Assembly: GCA_900544965.1 (NCBI GenBank)
Contig: UQXE01000005.1
Span: 1 to 64,000, forward strand
Source: an uncultured Eubacteriales bacterium
Lineage (GTDB): Bacteria > Bacillota > Clostridia > Christensenellales > CAG-138
Reading direction: 5' to 3'
Length of the DNA: 64,000 bases
Shown: positions 35,221 through 43,777 of the stretch, in pieces
Layout of the letters: the number at the start of each line of letters is the position of its first letter
Numbering within the stretch: position 1 is the stretch's first letter
Translations under genes and position numbers: made by a program
The notes under the pieces: model-generated
The model's input: the letters and a program-made list of their open reading frames with translations, nothing else
Databases searched by the model: none
What the model was told of the DNA's origin: nothing

Positions 35221-35325
35221 CAGGGGGAAATTGAGCAGCGTAGCGGCCTTTGCAAATAAACATTTACGTAGGGCTTTTACCAAGGGGGTGCAACTAAATC
35301 AGCCCTATAAACTGAATTTGTATTT

Positions 35326-36075
35326 TTATTTTTTGATTATTCTCTTTAAGTAGGCAACGTCTAACAAATTAACTGTTGCAAATTTCCCTTTATAAAACAC
35401 ACCCCAGTTATTAAAAACGCAAGGCAACTCTTTTGCCTTTTGCAAAGTATCAACTTCAATTAAAGATGCGGGGACATCATTTGCTTCGCAATACCGTTTT
35501 ATCATCTCAATGGTTTGATAGACATAGGGGCATTGCATATCATAATAAATTGTTAGCTCTTTGCTTTCAATTTCTTGCTTTTTAACATTTTGAGCGAACT
35601 TTGGCGTTGTTCCGTCAAAAGAAAGTGCAAGCAGCTCATATCCATTATTGGTGGTATCAACGACTTTAAAACCGAACTTCCTGGCAAACGATTGGTCAGA
35701 AAGCCACGCCTTTTGCTTTTTAGCTCCAAGCATACATACGCCCGACTTCCCTTTTTCTTTAGCTTCTTCCAAACAATATTCCATTAACGATTTTCCATAT
35801 CCTTTTCCTTTATAACTACCCAAACTCCATAAGCAATATATATAATAATAGTTATCGCCAATGATAGGAACCCACGCTGTTTCAAGAGGAGCATATTCAA
35901 TAAAAACCGTAGCCCTTGCATTTAACTTTCTAAAGACATGCCCCTCTTTTAGCCGTTCAGAAAGCCATTGCCGCTTTGCTTCTATACCTTGATGTTCCTT
36001 TTTACTGCGTATGATACAGCATAAATGCTCATTCACAAGGTTTTGCGTTGTTAAGTTCACAAAATCAGTACACAT
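35326..36075 (-). CDS. yoaP: YoaP-like N-acetyltransferase with C-terminal thioredoxin-like domain
   Basis: 249 residues. The first ~160 form a GNAT domain with the acetyl-CoA loop GSYKGKGYGKSLMEYCLEEA; the last ~85 match the YoaP C-terminal domain, a thioredoxin-like fold with YYDMQCPYVYQT and VFNNWGVFYKGKFATVNLL. Same architecture as Bacillus YoaP, whose substrate is unknown. Codon use is more AT-rich than the flanking core genes, suggesting acquisition together with the neighbouring GNAT and TetR remnants. Confidence 0.75.
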   Translation of the reverse strand: MCTDFVNLTTQNLVNEHLCCIIRSKKEHQGIEAKRQWLSERLKEGHVFRKLNARATVFIEYAPLETAWVPIIGDNYYYIYCLWSLGSYKGKGYGKSLMEYCLEEAKEKGKSGVCMLGAKKQKAWLSDQSFARKFGFKVVDTTNNGYELLALSFDGTTPKFAQNVKKQEIESKELTIYYDMQCPYVYQTIEMIKRYCEANDVPASLIEVDTLQKAKELPCVFNNWGVFYKGKFATVNLLDVAYLKRIIKK

Positions 36076-36183
36076 ATTTTATTTCCCTCACATATAAATT
36101 CAAGTTTGTTGTGCTTCGTTTTCTCCGCATTCGGCCTTTACCAATATGGTGTGTTTCGGACATCCCAATAAGCTGGAAGTTTA

Positions 36184-36639
36184 TCACCCTCTATGGATGT
36201 ACATTCTTGTCATATTAGGTTCTCCATCTCCCTGTACCATACAAAAAAATTCCCATCCATAACGTTCATAAAATGAATTGTGCTCTGTTGTCAGATATAA
36301 AGTGTCAATACCCTTCTCTTTCATATCGGCACACACATAATTCAATAAAGCGCCAGCTACTCCATTGCAACGCTTACCTTCCTCTACATAAACCGCGCAT
36401 ACATTCGGAGAAAGATCTTTTCTATTATGAAAGTCGTTTTCGATAACCCCCAATCCTCCAATAATTTTTTTGTTCTCCATAGCCACATACCATTGGGGAA
36501 CCCCAGTCCTTTTTGTCAAGCAATCCTCCATGCTTTCTGTATATGCCTCTAGTGGAATACCCCATTTTTCATGAAACCACTGTGCGGCTTGTTCCTTTAA
36601 CTCCGACTTATCTATTAACCGTATTATTTCATAATCCAT
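36184..36639 (-). CDS. GNAT family N-acetyltransferase
   Basis: 151 residues with a GNAT core: QWYVAMENKKIIGGLGVIE (beta 2-4), VCAVYVEEGKRCNGVAGALLNYV (acetyl-CoA binding A motif), LYLTTEHNSFYERYGWEF (B motif). Substrate unknown; this subgroup is often annotated as antibiotic or small-molecule acetyltransferase but nothing in the sequence decides. AT-rich codon use. Ribosome binding site region GGAGGTAATTACTTAA lies before the ATG. Confidence 0.75.
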   Translation of the reverse strand: MDYEIIRLIDKSELKEQAAQWFHEKWGIPLEAYTESMEDCLTKRTGVPQWYVAMENKKIIGGLGVIENDFHNRKDLSPNVCAVYVEEGKRCNGVAGALLNYVCADMKEKGIDTLYLTTEHNSFYERYGWEFFCMVQGDGEPNMTRMYIHRG

Positions 36640-36712
36640 TTAAGTAATTACCTCCAGCAATTTCGATTGTTGAGCCGCCTTATCCAGTAAAGGCGCCTTT
36701 TGCAGCGTATCT

Positions 36713-37299
36713 TTATACGAAACATTCAATATGCATCGTATAAAGGCTTTCAGCTTCTTCTTTTTCTTCTTTGCCTGATGCCGCGTCCGAAACGCTTAAT
36801 AATAGATAGAACGGGGCATAAATTCAAACGCCATTTGTTTAGGGCTGCCCTTGCGCCAAGTCCCTTGTTTCATCATTTCACTAAACAACTCCTCTATAAA
36901 ATTGACTGGTCCGCTGGCTAAAACCTTTTGATATAGTTCTGTCATATCAGGACTTCTGTACTGTTTCAAAGTCAGAATTTTACGAAAATTGCAGGCAATT
37001 TCATCCTCCGCCCAGTAATAGAACTGAGACTTCATGTACGCCTTAACGCTTTCCACACAAGCATTTCTGAAGGAATCCTTTTCTGGAACACCCGCCCTTT
37101 TTGAACGCTCAATATCTAATTAACATACACGCTCAAAAATGCTATCAAAGATATCGCGCTTGTTTTTATAATGCTTATATAGCTCGCCTTTTGTCATCCC
37201 CACTTCTCCGGCAATTTTGCTAACGGAAATAGCCTCATAACCGTCTTGCGCAAACAAACGGAGCGCTGTCATCAAAATATTTTCCTTTGTATCAGCCAT
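36713..37299 (-). pseudogene. TetR-family repressor, broken by a nonsense codon and a frameshift
   Basis: ATG at 37299 opens a typical TetR DNA-binding domain (ENILMTALRLFAQDGYEAIS, VSKIAGEVGMTKGELYKHYK). An in-frame TAA at 37122-37120 interrupts RVC-stop-LDIERS; the same frame then continues through about 110 further codons. Near 36818 the frame shifts, and the true tail (APFYLLLSVSDAASGKEEKE ... MHIECFV) is read in another frame to TAA at 36713. Rejoined, the protein would be about 195 residues, normal for TetR. Two independent lesions mark decay, yet the promoter and operators upstream are intact. Confidence 0.82.
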
Positions 37300-37315
37300 T
37301 CTCTAATACCCCCAC

Positions 37316-37337
37316 AAAGTAAACGCCCGTTTACTTT
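37316..37337. promoter_or_regulatory. TetR operator 1
   Basis: AAAGTAAACG-CC-CGTTTACTTT, a perfect palindrome with 10-bp arms between the promoter and the TetR start codon. Shares the core CGCCCGTT with operator 2 (37348-37365). Confidence 0.75.
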
Positions 37338-37342
37338 GCTCT

Positions 37343-37371
37343 ATAATAGTGAACGGGCGGTTACTTGTCAA
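37343..37371 (-). promoter_or_regulatory. Promoter of the TetR gene with embedded operator 2
   Basis: Minus strand TTGACA (37371-37366), 17-bp spacer, TATTAT (37348-37343). The spacer is the second operator, AGTAACCGCCCGTTCACT (37365-37348), an imperfect version of operator 1. Centres of the two operators are 30 bp apart. This is the layout of an autorepressed TetR gene. Confidence 0.75.
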
Positions 37372-37606
37372 GCGGCTTCACAGAAGGAATATAATCAATG
37401 AAATGATACTAAAACATAAAATTGCTCTTCGTCCTCATATTGTAAGGAGCTCTATTCAGATGGCTATTGGAAGTAAAACATGATGGCTGCCTAACCGTTT
37501 TTCGTGATGAAGGATGCAGATAATCATGATGGAGACCGCCATCGCGCGGCGGTAAGGAGATGGTGTGTGAATGCTCATCTTGGCATTGCTGAGCAACCTG
37601 TAAAAT
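37372..37606. other. Intergenic region, no supported gene
   Basis: Frames of 73 and 89 codons here overlap each other on opposite strands and show no family, ribosome binding site or natural composition. Confidence 0.35.
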
Positions 37607-37641
37607 GGAAAAACGGCATAGCCAAAGCCAAGCCGTTTTCC
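37607..37641 (-). terminator. Terminator after the DUF1002 gene
   Basis: GGAAAAACGGC / GCCGTTTTCC stem with a 14-nt loop, about 70 nt beyond the stop of the minus-strand gene at 37709. Confidence 0.5.
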
Positions 37642-37708
37642 GAAAACAACACCATGCTGTTTTATAAGTGCCTCCCAATGGCCTGCTCTTTTTTAGAACA
37701 TATTAATA

Positions 37709-38581
37709 TTATTTCCCGCCTGTAAACAGTCCTTTAAAGAAGTCTCCAACGTTTGTGAAAAACTCCAGCACCGAGTTCCAAACGCCGGCAAACCAATCCG
37801 ACACACTTGACGCCTTATCTATAGTGTCAAGCCATCCGAGAAGCCTGCTCTGCAGATTGTCCACATCCAGGTTTTGGAAGGTACGGCATAGCTGCAACAA
37901 CTGTTCAACCTGGTCGTCGGTAAGCTCTACTTTGCACTCGTCAGCTATCCTGCGAATTTCAGCACGGACCTCATCGTCCGACATGTTCTTTATGTTGTCA
38001 AGTATCTTCTTTAGTTCGTTTATAAGGCGGGTAGCTTCCTCGCTGCCTATAAAATCAGCCAGCTCCGCGGTTGTAATAAGCTCCTTGATCGCAGCCGTCT
38101 TATCATCCTCATCAAGTTTCTCGCCGCCAATGTCCTCATATGCCTTGTAAATACCCGTAAGCGCAGCAGTACCCGAAAGAGGATAGGGCGCTGAAACAAT
38201 TACGTGCGCATTTGTTATTCCGGCGGTTATGAGGGCGTTTTCATACATCTCCTTGGTGACCCAGTTGATGTTATTCGTTTCGATTTCTAATCCCTTGCCC
38301 TCTTCAAGCACGGTTATATAGACGCATGAAAGGGCTACATTACCAAGATACTTTTCAGGCGCAACGCCCTCAAGGTACTCCCTCTCTTCAGCGTTCGTTA
38401 CCTTAAGCTCTTTGACCGAGCCTTCCTTAACGCCAAACGTATTATAAATCTCAGCGCGCTGTTTATCGCTGAGATTAGCTCCCATTGTTATTCTCTGCTC
38501 CCCGGCTTCTGCGGCAAAAGCAGGTATAGCAACGCAAAGACTAAATATAAGCGCCATAATGGCTGCCAAAGCTTTTTTCAT
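37709..38581 (-). CDS. DUF1002 family secreted protein
   Basis: 290 residues. Signal peptide (KKALAAIMALIFSLCVAIPAFA, cut near AFA-AEA) predicts secretion. The mature part fits DUF1002: MGANLSDKQRAEIYNTFGV, VTNAEEREYLEG, LSCVYITVLEEGKGLEIETN, and ALITAGITNAHVIVSAPYPL, then a helical acidic C-terminal region. Function of the family is unknown; it is common in Clostridia. ATG at 38581 follows AAGGGG; the upstream in-frame GTG at 38590 is not needed. Confidence 0.85.
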   Translation of the reverse strand: MKKALAAIMALIFSLCVAIPAFAAEAGEQRITMGANLSDKQRAEIYNTFGVKEGSVKELKVTNAEEREYLEGVAPEKYLGNVALSCVYITVLEEGKGLEIETNNINWVTKEMYENALITAGITNAHVIVSAPYPLSGTAALTGIYKAYEDIGGEKLDEDDKTAAIKELITTAELADFIGSEEATRLINELKKILDNIKNMSDDEVRAEIRRIADECKVELTDDQVEQLLQLCRTFQNLDVDNLQSRLLGWLDTIDKASSVSDWFAGVWNSVLEFFTNVGDFFKGLFTGGK

Positions 38582-38725
38582 GCTTTTCACCCCTTATCAA
38601 ATATAGAGCATAGCTCATTGTCACTATAACATATCATGCCCCGAAATAGTTTGAACATAATGTGAACTTTGAATCTGAACACAAAAGCATATGCAAAATT
38701 ATCTAAATTTTATTTAACCCTTGAA

Positions 38726-38754
38726 TTGACATCAGCATAATGTGATGCTATAAT
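38726..38754 (+). promoter_or_regulatory. Sigma-A promoter of tRNA-Trp
   Basis: TTGACA (38726-38731), 17-bp spacer, TATAAT (38749-38754): a consensus match, 18 nt before the tRNA 5' end. Confidence 0.9.
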
Positions 38755-38772
38755 ATGTAAGCGTTTGTGTCT

Positions 38773-38846
38773 AGGGGCATGATGTAATGGTAACATAGCG
38801 GTCTCCAAAACCGTTCTTGAGGGTTCGAGTCCTTCTGCCCCTGCCA
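38773..38846 (+). tRNA. tRNA-Trp (anticodon CCA)
   Basis: Full cloverleaf: acceptor AGGGGCA/TGCCCCT, D arm with AATGGTAAC, anticodon stem GCGGT/ACCGT with loop CTCCAAA giving CCA, T arm GAGGG-TTCGAGT-CCTTC, discriminator G and an encoded CCA tail (38844-38846). Flanked by its own promoter and terminator. No repeat of the tRNA 3' end is seen in the window, so no sign of an integrated element. Confidence 0.97.
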
Positions 38847-38914
38847 ATTCAACTCGGAACATGAGCACTTTATTAGTGAAGCGTTTGTTATAATCTGCTA
38901 TAGATGATGGCAGT

Positions 38915-38944
38915 CCGCAGGGTATGAGCTTTGCGGGTTTTTTA
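38915..38944 (+). terminator. Terminator after tRNA-Trp
   Basis: CCGCAGGG / CTTTGCGG stem (G-T pairs near the loop) followed by GTTTTTT. Confidence 0.75.
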
Positions 38945-39025
38945 GTTGTGTCTACGGGTTTAAAAGCATGAAATCGCGCAAGCAAAAATCACAGAGACCT
39001 ATTTAATCGACCCTTTTAATTTGGG

Positions 39026-39337
39026 TCACGCATCAGCAATTACTGACATGCCGCAATACTCACATTCATAGTTGACTAATATTAATCTGTGGGATCCTGC
39101 GCGTTCCTCGCCTGTTGATCGAAATGACGCTGAACCGCAGTCGCATCTATAGAATATGCCTGGTTGGGTCGTGCAGGTGAACGCTTTATTGCTTATTACC
39201 TTAAACCCTGTGTACCAATATGAGTAGCTATGAGAGTGCAGCGGCAACGGCCCCTGACCTTGCGCGGAAGCTATTGGCATAAATATGGAAACAACAAATG
39301 ATATTGCCATTAATAGTGATATTTTATGTTTTTTCAT
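39026..39337 (-). CDS. Small secreted cysteine-containing protein
   Basis: 103 residues. Signal peptide (ISLLMAISFVVSIFMPIASA) followed by a mature part with Cys residues in YRCDCG and CEYCGM, which look like paired metal or disulfide ligands, and aromatic/His-rich HSHSYSYWYTGF. AAGGAAC precedes the ATG. Similar in style, though not clearly homologous along its length, to the 140-residue secreted protein at 44176-44598. Function unknown. Confidence 0.55.
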   Translation of the reverse strand: MKKHKISLLMAISFVVSIFMPIASAQGQGPLPLHSHSYSYWYTGFKVISNKAFTCTTQPGIFYRCDCGSASFRSTGEERAGSHRLILVNYECEYCGMSVIADA

Positions 39338-39486
39338 AATTAGTTCCTTATATATTTTGATCTATAGGTTAATTCGGTTTAATTTCCCAAAGGTATCACC
39401 TCATTTTAAGCTTTATTTATATATCCCGTTTTATAACAAAAGGTAAAAAAGCTCTTTTTAATTATATAATACATATTTTAAGTTTT

Positions 39487-39600
39487 ATGCTATGTATCGC
39501 ACTTTTGGTTGTGGTTTGCGTTCCAGTTATGGCATACGGTGAGCCTATGGATCCTGGCCATATATACAGATTTGACAGGGGAGTATATGAGTATGAATAA
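39487..39600 (+). pseudogene. Decayed small secreted-protein gene
   Basis: ATG at 39487 opens a signal-peptide-like stretch (LCIALLVVVCVPVMAYG) and PMDPGHIYRFDRGVYEYE before a TAA; the same frame continues past two stops with YTDINRYGN and then METCIVPGCPFY-like codons. No ribosome binding site. It looks like a broken relative of the small secreted Cys proteins nearby. The rest of 39338-39945 shows nothing I can support. Confidence 0.3.
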
Positions 39601-39945
39601 TATACGGATATCAACCGCTACGGAAATTAATATATGGTAGAAACCTGTATTGTCCCGGGATGCCCTTTTTATTCAGAAGACTCTCGTTCCCTCAGAACTT
39701 AGCAGGACCAGCAACAGGGGGGCGGCGCCCCCCTGTATCCGTTTGCAGGGTTCATAACATCATTAAATAGCGTGGGAACATAGTTGGGGCTTAGCTTTTT
39801 AGCCGCATTGATGTGGCGCATGCAGTAATTTATATCTATATAACTATTATCCAGATGGATAGATAGGCCTTTTGATACTTTAAAACTAAAAAGTCTGATA
39901 TAATGCCCATATAACAACCGATAAAGCGACTATAGAAATCCTCCA

Positions 39946-40728
39946 TCATTGATATTGTCGACTTACTTTTGATTTATCGCTCCTGCAAAACTCGGTCATC
40001 ACATCCCAATAACGCTTAGGCATATGCGACATTCGGCATTTAGGATTATACCTGCCTTCAATAGCAATGGCGTCATAGTATTCACACCATAAATCCCTAT
40101 ACATCTGCTCTTCCTCATCGGGATTCTCCAGCACAAAGGAATCTACTGGAACAATCGCCGACCGGCCTGGACGGGAAACCAGCGCCATGCCATGCGTGGC
40201 ATCGTATATCAAAAAGGCCTCCTCAGGGTACCTGTCTATAAAATGCGGCGCAATTATGGGAAGCACCTGGTTAAGCGGCTTTATAACGCTTACCAGCACT
40301 TGGCCTGATACGGAAAACCGGATGAATTGCTTATATCTATGGCTTTCGTTCAGCAGATGCCGCTCGGCCTTCTGAAGGGCCGACACGGCGTCATCTGTCA
40401 GATGGCTCATAACATCCTTTCCCATGGCAAACCCTAATTGCAGGAACCTCAGCGTGTAAAGCTCCTTTTGCTCCATAAAGGTCAAAAACACGTTTTCAAA
40501 CAGCATCAGCGCGTCGTGGGATATCTTGCGTGGAATGGCTCTTCGTACCCGGGCCGCCTTCGTTAAATCGGTTTGAATAAAGCGGGTTGTTCCAAGCGTT
40601 AACTGACGTTCGCCGCACTGCGTTATATCCAGCGGCGTTTCCTTTTTTTGATAGCTTTCAAATACGCAGCAAAGCAAGCCCTCTATCGTACCGTCATATT
40701 CATATGCTGTGAAGCCCCGCTCAAACAT
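39946..40728 (-). CDS. TIGR03915-type DNA metabolism protein (DUF4130)
   Basis: 260 residues. It matches the family always paired with a helix-hairpin-helix radical SAM protein: YEYDGTIEGLLCCVFESY at the start, RVRRAIPRKISHDALMLFENVFLT, a DAVSALQKAERHLLNESHRYKQFIRF core and the DUF4130 tail (VIKPLNQVLPIIAPHFIDRYP, WCEYYDAIAIEGRYNPKCRMSHMPKRYWD). It overlaps the radical SAM gene by 46 nt. The pair is thought to act in DNA repair or modification; the reaction is unproven. Confidence 0.85.
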   Translation of the reverse strand: MFERGFTAYEYDGTIEGLLCCVFESYQKKETPLDITQCGERQLTLGTTRFIQTDLTKAARVRRAIPRKISHDALMLFENVFLTFMEQKELYTLRFLQLGFAMGKDVMSHLTDDAVSALQKAERHLLNESHRYKQFIRFSVSGQVLVSVIKPLNQVLPIIAPHFIDRYPEEAFLIYDATHGMALVSRPGRSAIVPVDSFVLENPDEEEQMYRDLWCEYYDAIAIEGRYNPKCRMSHMPKRYWDVMTEFCRSDKSKVSRQYQ

Positions 40729-42023
40729 TCGTAGACCTCCCCTCCGCCAATGAGCGACTGTGAAAAAAGGCTTAGCTGCTGATAGCTGCCCTGCATCTGT
40801 TTACGCATGTAATCCATGCCCTGCTGCGAGATCAGGCTGCGTAGAATCGCATCCTGCGTAATGCGCAAGCCATCATTGATTTTGCCGTTAACCGTAATAA
40901 AATACTGCGCCCGCTTTAACACTACGCCTATCTTTTTCAGACCATCGTAGCTGATGGGGCCTACCCTCCTTGCCTCCAGAATGCGTTTTGCGCTTGTCAC
41001 GCCTATTCCAGGTACGCGCAGCAGCTCTTCGTACTGTGCTTTGCCTACCTCAACAGGGAAGCGCTCCATGTGGCTCAGCGCCCAGCTGGCCTTCGGGTCA
41101 ACCAACGGATTGAAGCTCTGATGGGCCTCGTCAAGAAGCTCGTCCGCCTCAAATCCATAAAACCGCAAAAGCCAGTCCGCCTGATACAACCTATGCTCCC
41201 TCAGCAAAGGCGGCGGCGTGCCGACGGCCGGCAGCAGGGGGTTGGATGAAACTGGCATATATGCCGAGAAAAACACGCGTTTCAGCCTATATTTTTTATA
41301 AAGCGCGCTGCTGAGCTTCAAAATCTGAAAATCCGTATCCGCCGTCGCTCCGATAATCATCTGTGTGCTCTGGCCGGCCGGCACGAATTGGGGCGTATGA
41401 CGATATCGCGTCAAATCGCGCCTGTTTTCCTTTAGTTTGTCAGTGATAAACTCCATCGGCTTCAGTATTGAGGTCTTGGATTTATCCGGAGCAAGCAGGC
41501 CAAGGCTTTTCTGGCTTGGAAGTTCGATGTTTACGCTCATGCGGTCAACCAACATGCCAAGCTTGGTGAGCAGGTAGTCGTCCGCTCCTGGGATAGCCTT
41601 TGCGTGGATATAGCCGCAAAAGTTATATTCTTTTCTCAGTATTTCAACCGTTTTTATGAGCTGCTCGCAGGTATAATCGGGACTTTTAATCACGCCTGAA
41701 CTTAAAAAAAGCCCTTCGATATAGTTCCGCTTATAAAAATTGATGGTAAGGTCAGCCAACTCACGCGGAGTAAACGCAGCGCGCGCCAAATCATTGCTCC
41801 TTCTGTTGATACAGTAGGCGCAATCGTAAATGCACACATTGGTCTGGAGGACTTTCAGCAGGGAAACACAGCGTCCGTCGGCCGAAAATGTATGGCAGAT
41901 TCCGCAGCCTACGGCATTGCCCATTCCTCTCTTGCCATTTTTACGGTCCACGCCGCTTGACGTACAGGCTACGTCATATTTAGCGCTGTCCGTAAGTACT
42001 TTTAGTTTATCGAATACATCCAA
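40683..42023 (-). CDS. Putative DNA modification/repair radical SAM protein (TIGR03916)
   Basis: 446 residues. The [4Fe-4S] motif is CIYDCAYC (C-x3-C-x2-C), preceded by CGICHTFSADGRC with extra Cys residues; an N-terminal KYDVACTSSGVDR is the family hallmark. The C-terminal part contains a helix-hairpin-helix DNA-binding segment (LLRVPGIGVTSAKRILEARR). TTG at 42023 follows AAGGGGGGAG and gives the expected family start M-D-V-F-D-K; the longer frame from 42077 crosses the promoter. The promoter contains a LexA-like box, suggesting damage induction. Confidence 0.87.
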   Translation of the reverse strand: MDVFDKLKVLTDSAKYDVACTSSGVDRKNGKRGMGNAVGCGICHTFSADGRCVSLLKVLQTNVCIYDCAYCINRRSNDLARAAFTPRELADLTINFYKRNYIEGLFLSSGVIKSPDYTCEQLIKTVEILRKEYNFCGYIHAKAIPGADDYLLTKLGMLVDRMSVNIELPSQKSLGLLAPDKSKTSILKPMEFITDKLKENRRDLTRYRHTPQFVPAGQSTQMIIGATADTDFQILKLSSALYKKYRLKRVFFSAYMPVSSNPLLPAVGTPPPLLREHRLYQADWLLRFYGFEADELLDEAHQSFNPLVDPKASWALSHMERFPVEVGKAQYEELLRVPGIGVTSAKRILEARRVGPISYDGLKKIGVVLKRAQYFITVNGKINDGLRITQDAILRSLISQQGMDYMRKQMQGSYQQLSLFSQSLIGGGEVYECLSGASQHMNMTVR

Positions 42024-42047
42024 TCGGTCTCCCCCCTTAATATGGTT

Positions 42048-42077
42048 AGTATATACTAGAACAAACGTTTTAGTCAA
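42048..42077 (-). promoter_or_regulatory. Promoter with embedded LexA-like SOS box
   Basis: Minus strand TTGACT (42077-42072), 18-bp spacer, TATACT (42053-42048). Inside the spacer lies GAACAAACGTTT (42059-42070 on the plus strand), one base off the Gram-positive LexA pattern GAAC-N4-GTTC. Position between -35 and -10 would allow repression. Confidence 0.55.
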
Positions 42078-42196
42078 TGGTTTTTAACCAAATATTCAGA
42101 TGTTAAACGATATAAAGTAAGATTGAGTCAATGCTTGTTTTTCATATGCCGCGATAATATAATATGGGAGTATTAATCCTATGGGAGAGCGGTTGT

Positions 42197-42700
42197 ATGC
42201 AAAGAATCATGGTAATCGGCTGCTGTGGCTGCGGCAAGACTACCCTTTCCAGAAAGCTGGCCTTAAAATTAAACCTCCCTCTCGTTCATCTTGACGTGCT
42301 TAATTGGAGGGATAACTGGAATCAGGTATCGCATGCGGAGTTTGATCGTCTTTTATTAGACGAGGTAAAGAGGAATAAATGGGTAATAGACGGCAATTAC
42401 AACCGCACCATACCCATGAGACTTAAATATTGTGATACGATTATATACATGGATTATCCCCGATTGGTCTGCTTGTTCAGGGCTATTAAACGTATACTTA
42501 AGGGCTATGGGAAAAGCCGTTCAGATATGGGAGGGAACTGCCCTGAAAGGTTCGATATGGATTTTTTAAAGTTCATATGGAATTTCAATAAAAACAATAG
42601 AAGAAAATATTTACTGATGCTTGATGAAGCAGCCGACAAAAAGAAGGTAATAATACTTCGCAGCAGTAAGGACTGTTTAAGGTTTCTTCAAAAATTATAA
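42197..42700 (+). CDS. P-loop nucleotide kinase-like protein (topology-modulation/FlaR type)
   Basis: 167 residues with Walker A GCCGCGKTT near the N-terminus, HLDVLNWRDNW, the substrate-lid-like IDGNYNRTIPMRLKYCD and IYMDYPR, the arrangement of small adenylate-kinase-like proteins often annotated as DNA topology modulation protein FlaR. True substrate unknown. GGGAGAG lies before ATG 42197, preferred to ATG 42164. Confidence 0.7.
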   Translation: MQRIMVIGCCGCGKTTLSRKLALKLNLPLVHLDVLNWRDNWNQVSHAEFDRLLLDEVKRNKWVIDGNYNRTIPMRLKYCDTIIYMDYPRLVCLFRAIKRILKGYGKSRSDMGGNCPERFDMDFLKFIWNFNKNNRRKYLLMLDEAADKKKVIILRSSKDCLRFLQKL

Positions 42701-42724
42701 TCCAGTACAATGGGTTGATCTTTG

Positions 42725-43276
42725 ATGGATAGAACGATGAAAATGAAAAATACTCGGTTGATCGAAACGGAGAGGCTGATTTTAAGAAAATTTACTGATA
42801 GTGATGTGCTCGACATATTTTTTATTTATGGCAATAGAGAAGTAAACAAATTCCTTCCATGGTTTCCTCTAAATACCCTGGAGGAAGCCAGGGCATATTT
42901 ATACAGCGAGATTTTCACTGAGTATGAAAAGGATATCGCCTACCGCTATGCCATCGAGTATAAACCGACGGGTCGAGTAATCGGATATGTTTCCGTTTGC
43001 GGCATTGATGAACGCTCCGCAAGCGGCGATCTCGGGTATGGTTTGCTCAAGGAATTTTGGAATAAAGGCATTATGTCGGAGGCCGCAGGCGCGGTGCTGG
43101 CTGAACTAGCTGAGAACGGATTTAAGTTCGTTACCGCTACACATGATGAGAATAATCTGGGAAGCGGAAGGGTAATGGAGAAGATAGGCATGGTTTACCA
43201 GCATTCCTATATTGAACAATGGCAGCCTAAGGATATCCCCGTTACCTTTAGATTGTACCGCAAGGATTTCAATTAA
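42725..43276 (+). CDS. GNAT family N-acetyltransferase (RimJ/RimL-like)
   Basis: About 183 residues with the RimJ/RimL pattern: TRLIETERLILRKFTDSDV at the start, IGYVSVCGIDERSASGDLGYGL, FWNKGIMSEAAGAVLAEL (acetyl-CoA binding) and NLGSGRVMEKIGMVYQ. Such enzymes acetylate protein N-termini or small molecules. ATGs at 42725, 42737 and 42743 are all possible; none has a strong ribosome binding site. Confidence 0.75.
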   Translation: MDRTMKMKNTRLIETERLILRKFTDSDVLDIFFIYGNREVNKFLPWFPLNTLEEARAYLYSEIFTEYEKDIAYRYAIEYKPTGRVIGYVSVCGIDERSASGDLGYGLLKEFWNKGIMSEAAGAVLAELAENGFKFVTATHDENNLGSGRVMEKIGMVYQHSYIEQWQPKDIPVTFRLYRKDFN

Positions 43277-43777
43277 ATGCTAAATACAGCATGATTCCTT
43301 TAAGCCTTAATAATGCTTAAACTAATATTGGAATAATCAAGGTTGCAAATCGGCTTGCCGCCTTATATCCTTATATAAAAGGAAATGGAAGCGGAGGATC
43401 CGGCCAACCGCTTCTCCTTGACATACATGATGGAACCCTCTATAAGGCACACTTTGTAAATACCCCTTGATGGCGCGGATAATCCAAAGTACCGGAAGCG
43501 GAGTCGGCGCCTCCTGTTCTTCGGACTTTATCCAGAGGGGGAAACCCGCTAACGAGTTCCAAAGTTTTTTCTTCATAAGACCGCAGCCGCTATCGCCGCA
43601 GCCCCGATTATTGCCGCACACTGTCCCGCCGCCGCATACCATACGCTCTCTGGCGATTCCTCCATAGCAAATGTGTCGGCAAGGTTTATTGCGCTTATAT
43701 ACTCGTCCCTGCCTTCCTCTCCCAACAGCGCGCCGGTTTGATTGCTTTGCGCAGGCAAATCGCTGAACATTCGGAAA
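43277..43777. other. Degenerate region without an intact gene
   Basis: On the minus strand a 65-codon frame (43573-43770) ends in a hydrophobic helix (YAAAGQCAAIIGAAAIAAAVL). It may be the residue of a membrane protein continuous with the remnant at 43778-44095, but frames do not join cleanly. Confidence 0.3.

Noticed and set aside
38773..38846. tRNA-Trp as an integration site
   Set aside because: No duplicated tRNA 3' end and no integrase gene nearby.
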